Shown here piece after piece: positions 1 through 10,411 of a stretch of 64,000 nucleotides of DNA. The notes below the pieces were generated by a model. That model was not told the DNA's origin, searched no databases, and saw only the letters and a program-made list of their open reading frames with translations. Within the stretch, counting starts at the first letter, position 1, and every line of letters begins with the position of its first letter. Source of the DNA: Lepidodermella squamata (Eukaryota; Gastrotricha). The stretch covers positions 682,001 through 746,000 of the forward strand of contig JBLDXI010000042.1 of assembly GCA_047495785.1 (NCBI GenBank), written 5' to 3'. Both the position numbers and the translations under genes were made by a program.

Positions 1-2896
1 GAGCCAGACCCGGTCTTTTAAGAAGGGAAAGCTATAACGAGGGCTGTAATTGAATGCAGGAGCTAAAAATAGACCGTTGCCATGTCTTAAGACAGTTGCC
101 GTGGCAACGCGCAGAAAGAGACAGACACGGATTACGTGTCATTGCAAATTTCGCTCGCTAAAGGCTGTTAAACAATGACACTATGAATCATTAGTTCTTC
201 GCCAAGTTTTTATTCTTATTTGCCAGGGCGGCTTCGATTTAACTGGTTGGCCTTGTTTTTTTACTCTGATTTTAAGTCCTGCCTGGGGTTAACGAATAAA
301 AAAAACCTGGAATCTCATTATTTCAATTTACTTCAAAAATGCCCAGCTCGTCCGATTTCGCAAACAAATTTCATTTGAAATCACAGCTCATTTGACAAAA
401 TCAATCACCTTGGTCAAGATTTACCAGAATACTTCTGAATCACCAGCAAATTCAGCCAAACATGCTCAAGATAATGCTGTGTTCAATTCATAACTCATGC
501 TTAATTCGTAGAATTATTTAAAAAACAATCTGAAATTTGAAACAATTAGGATGAAAAATGTATTTTCGACAATTTGTTCGCGGTTAACCTGACTTTTTCT
601 TTTTTAAATTCATCGAATTAATGGCATTGAGCAATCACGGACCGATTTCACGGCATAAGACGTGTGGTTCCGTCAAGAGGGCGTTTAGATTGAATGGAAT
701 ACATTTGCATCTTCTCAGGCGTGATCTCATTTTCATTCGACTGGCCTATTAAGATCCGAGCAAGGTAAAAATCGGGCAGAAGCTCCCGCCGCCCCTCCTC
801 GGGATGTTGCGATTTTCAAAGTCAAATTCGAATGATTAAAAGTTGTAAAAAACCCGTAAAATTGCCAAGGCGTTGAGCAATGAAATCGTAGAGTAGTGGC
901 AGCCAGTTTCATGTTAGATCAGGCCTATCGACTATCGAAAATCGGCTAATAATCCAATAACTTAGGACAACTGGAACGAATGAAAACGATCTAATTTTAT
1001 GAGAATAAATCCGTGTATCGAAATTAAAATAAATCGTACAACCAGGACGCGATTCTTCATGATTACGCAACACAGCCGGGAACAAAATTGGGGAAACAGT
1101 TTCCTTAAAAAAATCACGAATTAAATCCTAATTTGATCATGCTAATAATGCTTGTAAATTGCAAGAGATTTTCTGGCCGGGAAAAAGCTAAAACTTGAAA
1201 AATCAGGGCAATTCAGATGAGTCTTTTAGTTGATCAGCAATTGGCCTGAGGGAAAATCAGCAAATCAAGGAGAGCTAAGATTGACGGGCATTTTTATAGT
1301 TATTGAAATGAATTGCTGATTTTTTCTGATAAATTGGCGTAATTTCTGATAGAAAAGTTTAACAAAAAACAAGACGACTCGCAGCACGACTTGAGTAGCA
1401 GCTAATCCTCACACTCTGTTGCATAATCACAGCCATTTCAAAGCCACAAGAACAGGTTAATGCACTGATGATCTTTCAACTCGTTTGAACTAAACTTGAA
1501 ATAACTGGACCTCTCAAAACCACGACATCGCGCCGCTAGGTTTCTATGAACGCTTTATTATTTTAATTTTTCACGCTTAATTTTTTTAATCTGTCGAAAA
1601 ATTATTATTTGTTTAATTAAAAATGTACAACCAATTTATTTAGCAGGGTCCAAAATAACGGTCTACAAACGAGGGAGTTCTTTTAAGGAGGGTGCCACTA
1701 ACGAGGGAGCACTGTAATTGTATAAAACAAGAGAAAACAGGAAAATCCCAGATCCAGCGCAGTACCGGACGGTGCTGGATTGGCGTGAAGCAATGTAAAT
1801 ACTCGGCGACCTGATATAGCATGATCAGTGCTCGACAGTGCTCGACAGCCAGCCCTCCATCCTGCCTCATCCAGCACCGCCATCCAGCACCTGCACTGAA
1901 TGGCATGAATTTGCGTGAAAAAAACAGCGACGCGTAGGAACGAACTCGAGATCTTCAATGCTTCTAGCAGCTACTACGCAACTATGCCACGGTCGCTTCT
2001 ATATTTGTATAGTATAGCATGAGTAAAGAGTTCAGATATAAACGATTTACGAATTTTATACCGTAAAATATCGAATTGGCCAAGCTACTCGACCTATATT
2101 TTGGAGGACAATTCTATATTTGATATATCGCAAATACGTGTTTAGACATGTTTACATTTACACATGTTCCCTTCGAAACCGAACATCCTGCCGTAGTCGC
2201 GAAAAAAATCTGCCGGTTAATTTGAGAATATAATTTACTTAAATAGTTTTTAAAAACTTTTAAAAATATTTTAAATTTTATTTTCAATTGCAAAATGCCT
2301 TTGCAAATTGCAAAATGGTTTTCAAATTTTAGCCGTTAAAACGCCTGAAATCAGGGTTTTCTAACCCAGTTCTTAAAATAGTCAGCGAGCGCGTTGCTCC
2401 ATGCCTGACAAATTTCAAATCATTAAAGCCAGCTGAATGCAATAGCCGCGTCCTTTTTTCTTAATCTATCTCAGTTTCCGCGCTGTGATATACCCAAAAT
2501 CGGTAAAAAGAGCCTAAAATTGCGGTTTTTTGCCATCGAAATTCACCGCTGGGATCAAAAAGACATCCATATAATGTGGTGTTCTGCTGTCATTGAGGAT
2601 GCTAATGGTATCAAGCGGCCCTGATAAATAATTGCTCAAGTTTGAGTCCGCAGATCAGAGAAATGCACCCTTTTATTGCCAAAGTGCAATGCAACAAGCT
2701 GTTTCACGGTAAAAATGGTATTGGCATCATATAAGTGGATGGAATGACGGGTAACAAAGTGTCGCGATTACATCTATTCGCGACACCCCAGCACCCCTGT
2801 ACTTCGCACCCTGATTACATTCAATATAAACTATCAACACGAGCGAAGGAAAATAAATGGATAGAATAGGCTCCAAAACGAACATTGTTATATATG
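1..2896. other. Gene-poor AT-rich intergenic sequence
   Basis: I see no convincing exon, RNA gene or complete element here. Short open frames around 1640-1958 have no recognisable motif. That stretch contains a run of short CCAGCAC-like repeats (about 1750-1890). A 31-bp piece ending at 2813 (CTGTACTTCGCACCCTG) matches the right end of the hAT-like element at 59620-59789 and may be a solo terminus. Confidence 0.5.
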
Positions 2897-2898
2897 TA

Positions 2899-3783
2899 CA
2901 GTATGGGGCATAAATGTTGAGCCGACTTTATTTCTCCGCAGTGTAGTCATTTTGGCTTCGATTTCTACATATCTTACACCGTTGGAACGCCCATGAAAAA
3001 CAGTTTCTTCCCCTGAAGTTCTAGCAAATTTGAGACGTCAAGCTGGTTGCTCAAAGACACGGAACTTTTTGTTACAACTATGCCAGTTTTGAGGCTCACT
3101 GAGTTCTAAAAAGTCCCTATTTCAACTGGGCTAGCTGTAAAATGGCCCAGATAGCCATGAATCTGACGAAAAAGGTCATTTTTCGCGACATTTTGTGCCG
3201 AAAGAGACTTGCGCTAACATGCTACGGATAACAAGCCTTAGCTTTTTCACTCGCTTGTGAGCTTGCTAAGCGTTGTCGTAGGCCTATTTCATGCCGAGGT
3301 TGTCGAATTAGTTTTTGAAGTTGACTGCTAACCCTTTGAGTGAAAAATGATCCATCTGCTCTTCGTCGTATCGCTTATTTGGCTAATATTAGGGATGTGT
3401 GCCTCTATGGTATAGCTTCTCTTTATCGCATCATCGTGTCGCAATGGGGCACATATCAATGTCCCAAATCATTGCCAGAGATGCCTGGAGCACGCCGGGA
3501 TAGTGACGTGTCCATTATTTAGGGTTTGGAAGCGTCCAGAATTTGCCTTTGATGTGTACGAAAACTAGAATTTAAATTTTTGAAATATGGTGATTTTTGT
3601 GCGATCAACACGGCTTCTTCAAGTTGCTACAACTTGGATTCGGTCCGGATGCCTTAAGCGAAATTGTAGGGGAATAAATGATTTTTCATGAGCTTTCCTA
3701 CGGCATAAGATATGTGAGAATCGGAGCCGAAATGACTACGCTGTGAATAAATAAAGTCGGCTCAATATTTATGCCCCATACTG
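2899..3783. mobile_element. Non-autonomous TIR transposon, about 885 bp, TA target site
   Basis: The ends form an imperfect inverted repeat of about 83 bp starting CAGTATGGGGCATAAAT, flanked on both sides by TA (2897-2898 and 3784-3785). Long TIRs, a TA duplication and no transposase frame fit a non-autonomous Tc1/mariner-like element. The 60-aa open frame inside (3340-3522) looks incidental. Confidence 0.7.
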
Positions 3784-4018
3784 TACTTTGATAAAACAGA
3801 ATTTATGGATAAGACGACCAAGAGACTACGAAGCGTGCGGTTTTTTGTTCATTACAAGAATGAATCAGCTACATCTTTATCATGTTTTGCAGTCATCAAA
3901 CAAAAATAAGCTAGATATATTTATCTAGAAATATAAAAATATCGTTACAGCAACCAGGTTTGTCAGATTTCCAGATTTCTTTACAATAATAGGATATATA
4001 AGAGATATGTTATAAGAA

Positions 4019-4870
4019 TTATGAGAGCATTTCAGGAATCGCATAGGAAGCACAGAGAATTTTTATGACTTGTTGTTGATCAATCGCCATCGAATTGCCG
4101 TTAATGTTCAGGCAAGTAATGCTCCCCATCAGCGGCTCGACGGGAGTAGCCAAAGACCTGCGCAATCGGACAAAAGAAAAAATTCAATTAGCTAACGTCA
4201 CGCAAGTAACAAACTCTGCCAAGTGAAATGTTCCCGATACGGTAATGGCTGGAGTGTGGAAACTTTGGATCCTCTTAAATCGCACACGAAGGAGAGCGTT
4301 TTTCCCGCTTCGTAATAGGAAATCTGAATAAAATGCCACTCGATTCCGCTCCATTCAGAACAGCGAACTGTTAAATCAGCCGACCCATCGCCTTACGGCC
4401 TGAGAAAGGTTTGATTGACATCGGCCGTAATTCTGAAGTCCGTATTCGATCCATCGGGCGCAAAGTCCAGGATCGTGCCTCTCTGCTTGGCCGAAGTGGC
4501 GTAAAATGTCATCGAGAAACCTTCATCTAGCTTGATCTTTTCGGTAGTTACAGCAATAGGATCGGTTGAATTGAAATAAAACGCCGTGTTAGGCCGACCG
4601 AACGGCCCTGCGACTCCTTGAAGAGCGGTATTTGGGGTCGTAAAATCAGCTCTTGGCTCTATGCCAGTGCGCGAAGTACGGGGGGGAATGAAGGGTATCG
4701 TACCCCCCAGTTCACGAGGCCAACGCGGAAAATCCCCCAAACAACCACAGGGGGGACCCTTTGGTCATAAAATTGGGACCCGAAAATACCCCCTAGTTCG
4801 AGGATCCTACTTCGCGCACTGCTCTATGCTGTCATTCAGATCAGAAACAAAAGGCCAAAAGGCTACACCT
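4019..4870 (-). pseudogene. LamG-family pseudogene C, 3' half (exons 13-14)
   Basis: This part reads on the minus strand and is collinear with the last two exons of gene A. The last exon (4019-4157) has the same length (139 nt) and the conserved WATPVEPL..GSI.CLN pattern in the form LATPVEPLMGSITCLN. The penultimate exon runs from 4215 upward and matches the second LamG domain, including GPFGRPNTAFY and NSTDPIAV. It is broken in two ways: a TAA replaces the Tyr codon just after the LRP motif (about 4396), and a 157-bp hAT-like element lies inside the exon at 4665-4821. Homology stops near 4870. The front half of the same gene is on the opposite strand at 5171-5650, so the locus was inverted as well. 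It cannot make the full protein. Confidence 0.8.
4665..4821. mobile_element. hAT-like MITE, 157 bp, with 8-bp target duplication
   Basis: The ends are exact 14-bp inverted repeats (CAGTGCGCGAAGTA). The element is bounded by an identical 8-bp direct repeat, CTCTATGC, at 4657-4664 and 4822-4829. An 8-bp duplication plus CAGTG ends is the hAT signature. The flanks rejoin in the homologous exon of gene A, which confirms the insertion. A partial second copy lies at 53721-53800. Confidence 0.85.
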
Positions 4871-5170
4871 TCAACTATCAACAGGGTTGGGGTTTATACA
4901 GATATTTCAAATTTCGGATCTGTTTAAACGTTTAAACACATGTTTAAACAGGTATATATACAGATAGTGTAAAAATGGGTATTTTGCTCCAAGCTACATC
5001 TCGTTAACCATATCTCTAGTTGAATTTTAAGTTGCACCCCAAAATCTGTCTGGTTTAGAGAGTCCAGTTGAGACAGTAAAATTATAATGTAAAGACCACC
5101 CTTTCCGATCGAGCCATACGAAAACGTGTGTTTCTGATTGATTATGATTATTTCATTTCACATTTCACAG

Positions 5171-5650
5171 AGAGCCGTCAAATGCGCCACAAACAATGGC
5201 AATCAGTGCTATGGAGTTTTCCCGAGTGGTACGCGGGTAAGCGGATCGTCTAGACGCGGTAAAAAATATGTAAACTGATTTCCGTGATTATAGCTTAAAG
5301 TCTACGGCAACATTATTTAAGGAAAATCACGACGCTTGCAAGGCGGAAGCCACGGAAAATACGGTTTGATTTTCGATGGCGAAACGTGAAAAATATGAGG
5401 CATTTCTTTCTAGCAACTTCATTCAAGTACACATAAGTAAGCGCGATGATTGTAGGTCATCTTAGTTTCTCTTGTTTGCTGCATAGATCAGAGCTACGCG
5501 GTAGCTCTCAATGGAGCATTGCCAAGCGTTGATCCGAATTCTGGATTCGTTGCTATATCCTACAACCGCGATGCGGACAAGTTTCTAATCATTCGTGATA
5601 ACTTTGTGCACGAAGAATCGCTCACTTCCAAGCCGCTGGTTAGCACGAAC
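5171..5650 (+). pseudogene. LamG-family pseudogene C, inverted 5' pieces (exons 8, 9, 13)
   Basis: Three pieces on the plus strand match gene A exons in order. 5171-5236 equals exon 8 (RAVKC...QCYGVFPSGTR) with intact CAG/GTAAG borders. 5294-5363 equals exon 9 but is 70 nt and shifts frame, with a TAA after VYGN. 5487-5650 equals the start of exon 13 (VDPNSGFVAI, RDNFVHE) after a TGCATAG acceptor. Exons 10-12 are missing. This is the other arm of the inversion that also left 4019-4870 on the minus strand. A small palindrome (CCGGGTGAAACCCGG) sits at the end of homology. Confidence 0.8.
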
Positions 5651-5688
5651 ATGCCGGGTGAAACCCGGTACTATACTGTCAAATTTGC

Positions 5689-5719
5689 CTGTCCGTCCGT
5701 CTGTCCGTCCGTCCGTCTG
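5689..5719. repeat. (TCCG)n microsatellite
   Basis: Alternating TCCG/TCTG tetranucleotides lie directly after the broken LamG exon, followed by a GCGC-rich tract and an AATAAA-like AT stretch. Confidence 0.8.
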
Positions 5720-6994
5720 AAGCCGCGCACGCGCGCACTTGACCCGCACACCTTCAATAAATAAAATGCCTTGCGCGCACAGGCAAAATAATAAAACCCC
5801 TATTCTTTCCCCGAATTTATCGTTTGCTCCAGAACTCCAGAACTATCAGGAATCTTTCGATGCGGTTTTCAGCGAATGATAGGTCTAGTTTGTTGTCACA
5901 ATTCCATAAAATTTCGTCCGAAAGAGATACTCGCAAAAACAAAAACACTGATAGCGAACGTGACTCGTGGCTGCGAAAATTCGTTATTACTGTTATTTTT
6001 GTTTCACTACCCAATTTACATGCGAATTATAAATAAATTAGCGAAATGCATCGTGTAGTGGTGTAAATGCGGTGTAAATGCGGTGAAATGACAGGATTTG
6101 AATTAATTATTATTTCAGCTTATTCCTATTCCTATTCAACCGATTTCAAACATAGTGAAAATTTAGTTCTTAATTTGTACAGTTCAGGAAATATTTGGAA
6201 ATTGAAGAATAATGTACAAAATGCGGAACACAAAATTTACCGGAACCAACAAGCAACAAACTTTGTAATAATTAATTCGCCTAAAAATCCATAATCCCCT
6301 TCTGAGATTTTCCGGAATTTTACAACTAATACAAAACTCATAAATTAATTGAACGCTGAAATGATCCGTGATTTTCAGTATATCTTATGGGTATAATGGC
6401 TGGTAATTTTATTTTCAGTGTTGCGTGTTGCTGCCAGCGATTTCCCTGATATTTCCCTCGTGCGAATTTCGACGGGTTGCATACTATAGGTAATAGACGA
6501 ATAATTAGTTATTATGACAATAGCTTATCATAAAAACCACACGCTTCGAATCTCGACGGTCTGGACCGTCCAGAAATTGACATAAATAATAAATATTATC
6601 GAAATTATCTCTGAATTTGGCATTGCGTCGGGCGATATGCAACTCGAAGAAAGGTCACTCCCAAATCGCTAATATGGCACATGTGAATTGAACTTCTCTT
6701 AAATTGCCGTTTCTCTTTGCAAATATTAACTCAAGCCAAGCCGTTATGCGATTTGCACGCGTTTGCCAATTATTGTAAGCCAATTAGGATTTTTCTAATT
6801 ATTTATTTATTTATTTTATTATTTATTTAAAAACTATTAAATCCAAGAGAGGGAAGCTTGAAATTATTAGATTTATTGCAAATATTTATTTTCATTTTAT
6901 TGCAAATAGGTCAGCGGAAAAAAATTTCGTCATGGAGAATGCAATTAAATGAATGAAATGAGAACTGTTATCGATCCTGAACGAATTTCCTCAT
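5720..6994. other. Intergenic, no gene seen
   Basis: The stretch is AT-rich with short overlapping open frames on both strands at 5817-6058 that have no motif or splice context. I see no element ends. Confidence 0.4.
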
Positions 6995-7411
6995 CTACGC
7001 AGCGCCCATCATTTGGCGCAAGTAATCCGCCCAAGGTGACGTTGGCTGCCATATAGCCGAAGTTTCACGGGTGCAACGGGCTGAAAAAACACCGCCCGAC
7101 TTCACTTCTACCTCGAGTACCACAATGGTGACGCCCTTGTGAAACAAATCAGCCACCCTGTTGTTGTGCAAAGCCATAAAATCGACAACCACGTCCGGCT
7201 GCAGGTTCGGGAGTGTGGCACAGAGGAACACATTTGCGCCGAGTCTACGCTCCATCAGCGCGACGGTCATATCCACGTTGTGGATGCCGTAGCCCAATTG
7301 GCTCAGCTTGGGTGGAGGACGCGGCGAGATGGGACGTTCGGCAACACGGCTGGCGGTGTCTGAATTCCAGGCGATCTGCATTCGATGCAGGAGCGGACGG
7401 GTTCTCAAATT
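6995..7411 (-). CDS. C-terminal exon of an unidentified gene (138 aa)
   Basis: An exon opens after a good acceptor (TATATTTCAG just above 7411) in phase 0 and runs 139 codons to a stop. It starts NLRTRPLLHRMQIAW and ends PWADYLRQMMGAA. I do not recognise the domain. The final 60 residues are clearly related to a plus-strand fragment at 10191-10397 (HNNR..LF..GVTI and SPWAD.L..MG), so the sequence has been conserved as protein at least once. No upstream exon could be joined with confidence. The FN3-like exons at 7993-8302 lie upstream on the same strand and may belong to the same gene. Confidence 0.4.
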   Translation of the reverse strand, partial: NLRTRPLLHRMQIAWNSDTASRVAERPISPRPPPKLSQLGYGIHNVDMTVALMERRLGANVFLCATLPNLQPDVVVDFMALHNNRVADLFHKGVTIVVLEVEVKSGGVFSARCTRETSAIWQPTSPWADYLRQMMGAA

Positions 7412-7992
7412 CTGAAATATAAATTGACAAAATTGCCGAATAGTCAAAAACACCAAATGTATAGACGAATCCGTACCAGTACTTAATTGAGTGCGAATTT
7501 ATTACCGACCATTTATTTAGTTCAATTTTAAAATGAATCGCTGTTCCCTCATTTTCAATCATAAATTAGCATCTAAAATATTTCCCTGTAATTCTATTCT
7601 CATTCATATAGCATTCAATTTTAGGCAGACCGTCATAACAGCAAATACCGAAAACAGCAAACGCGACAAAACAGCAACTTTTTCAACTTGCGACATTACA
7701 GCAGAAACACGATGCATCTTTTACATAGGAAGTTTTCGCTGCTTTGTCACCGTGCCCAATCCTAATAATTTTATTCAAAGAAACAAACACGTGCTATAGT
7801 GATGAACCACGATATACGGTCATAAGTGCCATTCAAGATTGATTTCATCTCCCAAAAATTCGAAAATAGTTGAATTTAATAGATAAATGGACAAATATAA
7901 ATTGAGAAATTCTTGAAGATATCCAGTAATCAAGACATGAGGTCCAATTGAATTCGATTGTCTTTAAAAACAGCCGTGAAATGCATCCTTAC

Positions 7993-8302
7993 GTTAGTTG
8001 TGCGAAATCGTGCCAAGGCATAGGTTGTATTCGGGGCGAGAGAGGCCAACATTGGAATCTGGGCACCAAAAGCAACAACCCTCACGAACCAGTCGCCAGC
8101 CCAGAACTCAGCTTCCTGATATGGCAATGTGCTTTGAGATGCCGTTCTGTTAAATGGAATAGTCAAAACGAGAGCGAAACGAGAGTCGTAATTAGAACCT
8201 GTTTTCATTGGTCACCACTGTGAACGGGACGTTGAAGGGCACCGAACTTGCGGTTGTGGTAAAAGAAGAAAAGACCCGCGATTCCAGCTGAGACATTTTG
8301 CA
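7993..8302 (-). CDS. Fibronectin-III-like exons, partial gene
   Basis: Two exons can be spliced: 8199-8302 and 7993-8146, with a 52-nt intron (GTTCTA...TTTAACAG). The joined product ends with a stretch resembling the last strands of an FN3 fold: WFVRVVAFGA, then LAPNTTYALARFRTTN, close to the usual L.P.T.Y..R.R..N pattern. A signal peptide, the start codon and the rest of the domain were not found. Upstream (8400-8530, minus) there is a hydrophobic open frame (AISELAILLGAITMVATATL) that could be a membrane segment of the same gene. Function unknown; probably part of an extracellular or membrane-attached protein. Confidence 0.35.
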
Positions 8303-8589
8303 CTGAGAACAAAGAGATGAAAGAACTAGAGAGTACAAGCCTGTAATGAATGCACGATGTTAATTTCGCAAGCCAAAAGCGGCTTTTATATCCGATGGCT
8401 ACAATGGTTTCCCGCCTCATTGAGCCCAGGTCCAAAACAGATCGCGCGCTGTTCGAAGCGTAGCCGTCGCAACCATTGTGATGGCACCCAACAGAATGGC
8501 CAGCTCACTGATCGCATTGTAATTTTTTTAAACAGATAATATTAGAGCATGCGATCATGCCCAGGTTCAAGGTCCGAAACTGATCGTGC

Positions 8590-8860
8590 ACATCATATAG
8601 CATTCAATTCAAATTTACGAACGATTTTATTCAAGGAATCGAACGCGTGCTATAGGATCGATATACGGCCATTTAAGATTGCTCTCATCTCACGAAAATA
8701 GTTGAATTTAATAGATAAAATGGACAAAAAGAATTTGAGTTATTGACTTGATATTTGATGGTCTTTACAACAGGCGTCCATTACGTTAGTGCGAAAGTCA
8801 TTGTATTCGGAGGTTGCCTTCGGAGCCAGAAAGGCTAATATTGGGATCAAAACATCAGTT
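8590..8860. repeat. Diverged tandem duplicate of the 7600-8060 region
   Basis: Several stretches repeat in the same order as upstream: the CATATAGCATTCAATT block, a GTGCTATAG..GAT.TACGG block, GAAAATAGTTGAATTTAATA, and a decayed version of the FN3-like exon end (around 8775-8860). This is an old partial tandem duplication; the second copy is non-coding. Confidence 0.55.
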
Positions 8861-10190
8861 AAGATGCCTTAAATCGCTGTCCAGCTTATATTTGATGGAT
8901 TATTTTACTATTTATTCGCGAAATGAAACCTGTATTAATTTCAATCATGCAATCGTTAGCGATTTCCATCAAAGTTAACCGATCAGCACGGCCTGAGATG
9001 AGCTCCGAACAGCCAGCATAACCTGCTGCAAAAACAGTAAAGCCGTCAGACTGGCTTATCAGATATTTGACGCGGTATTACGATTTAGCTGCGGTCGAAT
9101 CTTCTTAATCCGCGCGGTGATAGGTCTTTTCTGACCGGCCTTGACCGGCCTTCGAGCCGGTCAGTTCATGATAGACGTGCCGATTGTGCTTTCCCTGTTG
9201 CGATGCTCACTGAAAAATTGATCACAACGTTGAAACTCGGTTTTAATAAAAACGCTATTTCTCGCAATTTTCTACGTTATGGTTCCAGCCGATGAACTTG
9301 ACTTTTATGGGTTAATTTCAGAGCAATCCGACAAATGGCTTGTAATTATCAGAGTAAATTTCCAAACTTCGAGCGAGCGAGTTGTTCTCTAGAAAGCCGT
9401 GTATAACAAGTTCCAAGTGCCGTAGTCGGTGATTCGAAATTCTTCCAATCCAATGGACCCAAGCTGTGTACCTCATGCCGAAAATGGCCATCGCCAAATC
9501 AGTTTTCGGATGCGAGTCTCGATGCGGAATTTAAATGTTGGCCTTGAATCGGCCGAAAAACAGCAACTAATATTCCCGTTGATTCGGTTGTCTTTATTTG
9601 CTTCATTATTGATACATTCTTTTTTCCCACAAATTCAGCTATTTGCTGTGGCAAAAATGGAGAAAATTCACAACATTCGCTCAAATCACAATAAAATCAC
9701 TGTTTTCCACGACCGAATATACTGGTGAATTTTTGACATTTCGTAGCATATTTCAATACATATCTGCTGCATTGTTGCAGCTTAACGTCCATATTGTACC
9801 TGCTAACCACCGTGAGATTGCCGTATAAAATAGTCATTCGAATCTCTTCGATCGGACCATGTGGTAAAACGGCCAATGGCTGGTTTCGCAAAAGGGCTTG
9901 CTTACGAGAGTCTTCCATATTCATAGGTATCTAGAAAATCAAATTTTAATTTCAATATACTTAGCAAAAGTTTTCGGAAAATGCAATAATGCGTCGCCTT
10001 TATTAATTTTCGCCACAACACAACTGCCCGGTAGTTCATCACGAAAATGATCATCAAGAATGTTAGCTTTTCAAACTTTCAGCTGATAGAAACTGATTAG
10101 GTAGGTGGAGGCGGAATAACAAGCGGATTAATATAAGGATTGACGAGAACCAGCCTGGTTGTTCGACGAAACACAATCATCAAGGGATGA

Positions 10191-10397
10191 GTGAAATTAT
10201 CATTGTCCAATCTCCGCAACAACCGATCCCAGGAACTCTTCATCGCTGGAGTTACCATTTTGGCACTACAGCACGTCATCATCGATGTTTCCGACAGCAG
10301 AACCATCACTGCTCGCTGCTCGAAGCTGACGGCCGCAACCTGGCTGCCGGTCTCGCCATGGGCGGACCATCTCTGCAGGGTCATGGGGCAAATATGA
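10191..10397 (+). pseudogene. Inverted fragment homologous to the 6995-7411 exon
   Basis: The plus-strand frame carries LRNNRSQELFIAGVTI and WLPVSPWADHLCRVMGQI followed by a stop. This parallels the last 60 residues of the minus-strand exon at 6995-7411. A stop lies immediately upstream, and no acceptor or further homology was found, so I treat it as an isolated paralogous fragment in inverted orientation. Confidence 0.45.
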
Positions 10398-10411
10398 CCC
10401 ATTTGAACCAT

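Noticed and set aside
4393-4740. Start of a new protein at the MGDFPRW methionine
   Set aside because: The first 27 codons are translated MITE sequence; the frame belongs to interrupted exon 13 of copy C.
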